64,000 nt of DNA from JBQLZO01 sp052168315 (GTDB lineage: Bacteria > Planctomycetota > Phycisphaerae > Phycisphaerales > UBA1924): assembly GCA_052168315.1 (NCBI GenBank), contig JBQLZO010000054.1, forward strand, positions 1 through 64,000, in the 5' to 3' direction. The notes under the pieces are model-generated. The model was not told the origin of the DNA. It saw nothing but the letters and a program-made list of their open reading frames with translations, and did not search any database. Shown here piece after piece: positions 60,140 to 64,000 of the stretch (positions are counted from its first letter, which is position 1; each line of letters begins with the position of its first letter). The translations under genes and the position numbers were made by a program.

Positions 60140-61374
60140 GGAACGCTCCCCGCGAGGCGGGTGATGTCCTCGGCGATGCGCTCGCGGACCGCTGCCTGGC
60201 TGTACCGCGCCGAGACGATCTCATGCCCCGCACCCGCGATGCGATCGCGGAGCGCGGGATCGCTCATCAACTCGATGCACCGCTCGGCCATGGCGTGGTC
60301 ATCCTCGCCGACGGCGATGGACTTGCCGGGAACGAGGTCCCGCTCGAACCCCTCGTAGGCGTGGGCGGTGGAGAGGATCGCTCGCCGGCAGGCCAGCGAT
60401 TCGAGCACCTTGATCTTGGTGCCCGCGCCGTCGTACACCGGGGCGATCATGAACGCGCAGGCGTTGTACGCATCGGTGATGCGCTCGATGAACCCGGCCG
60501 GTTCGACGCCCGGGTGGCGCTGGAGCCACTCCCGGAGCGCGGGCTTCATCCCGCCGCCGTAGATGCTGAGCCTCGCTCCCGGCTCGCGGGCGACGATGTC
60601 GCCCCAGCACCGGGAGACGAACCGCCGGAGCCCGCGCTCGTTGGCGGGGTGGCTCCACGAGGCGACAACACCGGCCCGGCGCGGATCGGTGATCGGGGCC
60701 AGCCCCGCATCCTCGGGCACGGCGTAGGGCACATTGGGGAGGGTGCTGACGCTCGGGTGGTCGATCCGGGCCTCATCGCCGGGGTTGGCGACCCAGATGT
60801 GCCCGAAACGCCGGTACACATCGGCGATGATGCCCTCGACCTGGGCCAGGTGCCTGCGGTCCAGCCAGCGCTGCAGGCCGGTGGCGCCCGCTTCCAGGCG
60901 CGAGCGGTACACGGTGGCATCGAGATCGTCGATGTCGAGCAGCGTGGGTACGCCGAGCTCATGGATCGCGCCCTTGGAGGCGGGGGCGGCGTAGCGCCCG
61001 ATGATCAGGTCGTAGCGCTCCCGGCGGTGCAGTTCGGCGATAAAGCGCGCCACGCCGGGGTCGGGGGCGTAGTCGTGCCGACGGTGCCCCAGGTTCAGGG
61101 CCGCGCGGTCCATGATGGTCGGGGCGATCCAGCGGATGGCTTTCCATGGGAACCGGCGTGCCTCTCGGGCGGGCTCGATGCACCCCTTGAGCCCGCAGCG
61201 CTGGCGCATGTCCTGCAGGGCCTGTTCCTTCTGCCGGTCGGGGTTGGCGACGAGGATGAGGTCGGTGGGCCCGATCCGCTGGAGCGCATCGATGAGCAGC
61301 GCGGACCGCTGGCGTCCGCCGTTGTTGGCGGGGACGGGCGGTCGGTTCGTCACCATCAGGATCCGGAGGGGCAT
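60136..61374 (-). CDS. Glycosyltransferase family 4
   Basis: 412-residue GT-B enzyme. The start MPLRILMVTNRPPVPANNGG, the ANPGDEARIDHPSVSTLPNV segment, VVASWSHPANERGLRRFV, LSIYGGGMKPALREWLQ and an acceptor/donor region CAFMIAPVYDGAGTKIKVLE (with the late Glu of an EX7E-like motif) fit family 4/sugar transferases that act on modified sugars. It is the third gene of the minus-strand run that starts with gmd and lies 43 bp after the pyruvyltransferase. It is coupled by overlap to the flippase. Confidence 0.87.
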   Translation of the reverse strand: MPLRILMVTNRPPVPANNGGRQRSALLIDALQRIGPTDLILVANPDRQKEQALQDMRQRCGLKGCIEPAREARRFPWKAIRWIAPTIMDRAALNLGHRRHDYAPDPGVARFIAELHRRERYDLIIGRYAAPASKGAIHELGVPTLLDIDDLDATVYRSRLEAGATGLQRWLDRRHLAQVEGIIADVYRRFGHIWVANPGDEARIDHPSVSTLPNVPYAVPEDAGLAPITDPRRAGVVASWSHPANERGLRRFVSRCWGDIVAREPGARLSIYGGGMKPALREWLQRHPGVEPAGFIERITDAYNACAFMIAPVYDGAGTKIKVLESLACRRAILSTAHAYEGFERDLVPGKSIAVGEDDHAMAERCIELMSDPALRDRIAGAGHEIVSARYSQAAVRERIAEDITRLAGSVP

Positions 61375-61417
61375 GTCCTGGGGGTCTCGGGCCGCTCTGG
61401 CGCGGTGCGGGGGGTGG

Positions 61418-62614
61418 TCAGGGCGTGGCGTCGAGGGCGAGGTTGGTACGGGAGAGACGCTTCACATCCGCGAGTTTGGACTTGATGTGGTCGGCGATGC
61501 GCTCTCGCTGCTCGATGAACCGTGTCAGGAAATCGCACAGCGACTCGGCGTTGATCTGATCCGGCGCCATCGTGATCGGGTCGAGCGAGAAGTGATCGAA
61601 GAGTCCCTCGAACTTGTTCTGGTATGTGATGCACGCGGCCGGGATTCCTGATCCCATGCCCGCGATGGCGAAGTGCATTCTGCCGGTGAGCATGCAATCG
61701 AGTCGTGATGCGATGTGCTTCAATTCGCTCGCCCGGCATCGATCTGTCAGAACCACCGCTCGCTGCGGGTTGCCGATCGCTTTGTGCAGAGCGATGGCGT
61801 GGTCGAGGTCGGAATCCTCGCCGCGATAGTCGTGAGGGATGAACGCCACATCGACCTGCGGCATCTTGCGGAGCAGCGAGCCGATGCCTTCGGCGTAGGC
61901 GTTCAGGAACTCTCGCACCTGTTCGGGCGTCGGCTTCTTGCCGAGCACTTGCCGATTGAAATTCACGCCGAGGACGACGCGTCCCTCGCGCCGATGATCG
62001 TCGATCCACCGCACGACCTCAGCGGCTTGGGTGCCAGCCGGTGCCGTCGGCTTGAGGAGGAACGCGGCATCGGCGACGAGGATGGGGTCGCGTCCGGTGA
62101 GATCCTTGACGCGCTTCGCTGAGCGTGGATCGCGTGAGCAGAGGCGGACGCGCGGGTCCAGAGCCCGGATCGCCTCGATGGACTCCTGGGCAGCGCCTTC
62201 CTTGTACGAAGAACCCACGAGCGTGGAGATGGCACCGGTCCGGGCCGCGATATCGGCGGCGCTGATCAGGCGCACGGAGTTGCCGATGTGGTAGTGCCCG
62301 TCGAGGCAGTCCGCCCCGATTACGAAGACGCGTCGCATCCGCCGGAACAACGCAATGAGCTTCAGATTCCGCCATCTGCCGGTGGGTACCGGGATGAGCG
62401 TGGCATTGGGAATCGGCTCCCAATCGGCGAGCCGCCCGCGTGCGAGCACGAAGATCGGCACTTCATTGGCTGCGGCGAGTTCGCCGGCGACGCCGACCAT
62501 CATCGCCTCATCGCCCACGCTTCCCGGATCGGTTGGCGGAATGATGAGACAGTCCTTCCGCCTGGAAGCGGGAGGCGCACCGAGACCGACGAGATTCCAC
62601 AGCGGGTTTGGCAT
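61418..62614 (-). CDS. Polysaccharide pyruvyl transferase family protein
   Basis: 398-residue member of the PS_pyruv_trans family, which transfers pyruvate from phosphoenolpyruvate to form pyruvate ketals on polysaccharide sugars (CsaB, WcaK). Visible are IIPPTDPGSVGDEAMMVGVA near the start, IGADCLDGHYHIGNSVRLIS, LVGSSYKEGAAQESIEAI, LCSRDPRSAKRVKDLTG, ILVADAAFLL, IPHDYRGEDSDLDHA and the late MLTGRMHFAIAGMGSGIPA with its His. It starts 24 bp after the gmd stop. Ketal formation would add negative charge to the polymer. Confidence 0.87.
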   Translation of the reverse strand: MPNPLWNLVGLGAPPASRRKDCLIIPPTDPGSVGDEAMMVGVAGELAAANEVPIFVLARGRLADWEPIPNATLIPVPTGRWRNLKLIALFRRMRRVFVIGADCLDGHYHIGNSVRLISAADIAARTGAISTLVGSSYKEGAAQESIEAIRALDPRVRLCSRDPRSAKRVKDLTGRDPILVADAAFLLKPTAPAGTQAAEVVRWIDDHRREGRVVLGVNFNRQVLGKKPTPEQVREFLNAYAEGIGSLLRKMPQVDVAFIPHDYRGEDSDLDHAIALHKAIGNPQRAVVLTDRCRASELKHIASRLDCMLTGRMHFAIAGMGSGIPAACITYQNKFEGLFDHFSLDPITMAPDQINAESLCDFLTRFIEQRERIADHIKSKLADVKRLSRTNLALDATP

Positions 62615-62638
62615 GCGTGTGTCCGGCGCTCGCGTGGC

Positions 62639-63697
62639 TTACTGATCATGCCCCTGGTATTCCGGCATCGCGTGCCCGGCGTCGCGGAGGGTCTTCTCGC
62701 GGGCGGCGAGTTCGATGTCGTTGTCGACCATCATCGCGGCGAGTTCCTCGACGGTGGTGGTGGGCTCCCAGCCGAGCTGCTTCTTGGCCTTGGAAGGGTC
62801 GCCGAGCAGCAGGTCGACCTCGGCGGGGCGGAGGTACCGCGGGTCGAAGGCGACATGGGCCTCGAAATCGAGCCCGGCGTGCTTGAAGGCCATCTCGGCG
62901 AACTCGCGGACGGTGATGGTGCGCCCGGTGGCGATGACATAGTCGTCCGGCTGCTCCTGCTGGAGCATCATCCACATCATCTTGACATAGTCGCCGGCGT
63001 ACCCCCAGTCGCGCTTGGAGTCGAGGTTGCCGAGATACACCTTGTCCTGCAGCCCCAGCTTGATGCGCCCGACAGCGCGGGTGATCTTGCGGGTCACGAA
63101 GGTCTCGCCGCGCCGGGGGGATTCGTGGTTGAACAGGATGCCGCACGAGGCGTGCATGCCGAACGACTCGCGATAGTTGACGGTGGCCCAGTGGGCCATG
63201 ACCTTCGCGCAGGCGTACGGGCTGCGGGGGTAGAAGGGCGTGGTCTCCTTTTGCGGCGTCTCGAGGACCTTGCCGTACTGCTCGGAGGATGAGGCCTGGT
63301 AGTACCGGATGGTCCTGCCGGTGCGGGATTCGAAGTCGCGGACGCCCTCGAGGAGCCTGAGGGCCCCCATGGCGACGGTGTCGGCGGTGTAGATGGGCAT
63401 GTCGAACGAGACGCGGACATGCGACTGAGCGCCGAGGTTGTAGAGCTCATCGGGGGCGATGGCCTCAAGGAGCTTGGCGATGTTGTTGGCATCGCAGAGG
63501 TCGCCGTAGTGGAGCTTGAGGGCGCCGCCCTTGATGTGGGGATCGAGGTAGAGGTGGTCGAGCCGCTGGGTGTTGAAGTTGGAGGCCCGCCGGATGACGC
63601 CGTGGACCTCGTACCCCTTGTCGATGAGGAACTCGGCGAGGTAGGAGCCATCCTGTCCTGTGATGCCGGTGATGAGTGCTCTGCGGGGGTCTGGCAT
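62639..63697 (-). CDS. gmd: GDP-mannose 4,6-dehydratase
   Basis: Converts GDP-D-mannose to GDP-4-keto-6-deoxy-D-mannose, the committed step to GDP-L-fucose. The 352 residues show [74 protein letters not shown], the catalytic Tyr/Lys in [29 protein letters not shown] and [21 protein letters not shown] 6-7 nt before ATG 63697 fixes the start; the open frame beyond it is low-complexity. It is the first gene of the run gmd, pyruvyltransferase, glycosyltransferase, flippase. Confidence 0.95.
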   Translation of the reverse strand: MPDPRRALITGITGQDGSYLAEFLIDKGYEVHGVIRRASNFNTQRLDHLYLDPHIKGGALKLHYGDLCDANNIAKLLEAIAPDELYNLGAQSHVRVSFDMPIYTADTVAMGALRLLEGVRDFESRTGRTIRYYQASSSEQYGKVLETPQKETTPFYPRSPYACAKVMAHWATVNYRESFGMHASCGILFNHESPRRGETFVTRKITRAVGRIKLGLQDKVYLGNLDSKRDWGYAGDYVKMMWMMLQQEQPDDYVIATGRTITVREFAEMAFKHAGLDFEAHVAFDPRYLRPAEVDLLLGDPSKAKKQLGWEPTTTVEELAAMMVDNDIELAAREKTLRDAGHAMPEYQGHDQ

Positions 63698-64000
63698 TCG
63701 GGCTCCTCCGGGCGTCGGGCGGTCGTCTGTCGGGCTTCGGTCGGGTTCGGACGGGCGTGGTGGGTGCCGCAGGGCGTTGTTCGGGCGTGAGTGGGGGGGG
63801 GTGGGCCCTGCGCGGGGCGGGCATGGTATCGCCGGCTCGGAGTTCGGCCCGCGTGCGGTCAGCCTACGCCCACGGCGTTGGAAGCGTTCGTATCGACCCG
63901 CCGGGAACGGCTCTCTACGGGCGGATGGCGATTCCCGCACGCCGACAGGGCGGAGAGGCACCATGTTGGGGTGTCCGCCCCGCGATCCGCGCCGGCGGAG
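63698..64000. other. Upstream region of gmd, no gene assigned
   Basis: 303 bases that must carry the gmd promoter on the minus strand. At the right edge a plus-strand ATG at 63963 follows GGAGAGG (63952-63958) at short spacing and opens a frame that leaves the window after 12 codons. It could be the start of the next gene, but nothing else supports it. No hairpin or other motif is recognised. Confidence 0.4.

Noticed and set aside
63963..64000. Start of a further plus-strand gene at the right edge
   Set aside because: Only 12 codons are visible. The GGAGAGG site is suggestive but not enough to call a gene.

Overview
The window reads as chromosomal DNA of a GC-rich bacterium (roughly 65-70 % G+C by eye), most likely a planctomycete of the class Phycisphaerae. 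Four things point there: paired EF-hand (dockerin-like) repeats in large secreted proteins at 4418-6250 and 7788-10343; an ECF sigma factor encoded beside a Ser/Thr kinase with TPRs; a diverged EF-G paralogue; and a futalosine-pathway menaquinone gene (mqnA). This assignment rests on family knowledge, not on a search. I see no phage, IS element, CRISPR array or rRNA. One tRNA is present, tRNA-Leu(CAA) at 34422-34504.

Left part (1-21964). A glycine-rich RRM protein is cut by the left edge. It is followed by a GlcD/GlcF-type FAD plus Fe-S dehydrogenase, an FG-GAP/ASPIC protein with a dockerin-like tail, an HD-GYP protein, and a large cysteine-rich secreted protein with two dockerin-like pairs. 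Next comes a same-strand block of ECF sigma factor, SAM methyltransferase and membrane Ser/Thr kinase with TPRs, which runs straight into gatB. A beta-lactamase-fold exported protein that lacks its catalytic residues, an EF-G-like GTPase and an exported helical protein follow on the minus strand.

Middle part (21965-45049). A coupled operon holds an exported TPR protein, a UPF0104-type membrane protein, an LptB-like ATPase and a PEGA lipoprotein. Then come a NeuD/PglD-type acyltransferase, mqnA, a multi-HTH sigma-like protein, a TrkH/KtrB-type K+ channel subunit, an RluA-type pseudouridine synthase, tRNA-Leu, a cytochrome c plus PQQ-type sugar dehydrogenase, a MacB/LolCDE-like ABC exporter, an NtrC-like regulator with broken sigma-54 motifs, ruvB, a metallo-beta-lactamase-fold hydrolase, a DUF4442 hotdog protein and an HDOD protein.

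Right part (45176-63697). This is a roughly 18.5 kb surface-polysaccharide locus. It encodes GDP-L-fucose synthesis (gmd plus a fcl/wcaG-type synthase), a UDP-sugar 4-epimerase, six glycosyltransferases, a Wzx-like flippase, a Wzy-like polymerase, and tailoring enzymes: WcaF-type acetyltransferase, polysaccharide pyruvyl transferase, sugar formyltransferase, XrtA-type polysaccharide deacetylase and a small methyltransferase. Seven of its genes form one minus-strand run with several 4-bp stop/start overlaps, and four others form a second minus-strand run from gmd to the flippase. The content suggests a Wzx/Wzy-assembled, fucose-containing, acylated and pyruvylated polysaccharide.

Regulation. 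Many genes have clear Shine-Dalgarno sequences, but at least six starts without one carry a TANNNT hexamer 6-9 nt before the start codon. That is the arrangement expected of leaderless mRNAs. Strong hairpins lie just past several genes, most clearly at 7726-7762 and 18163-18197.
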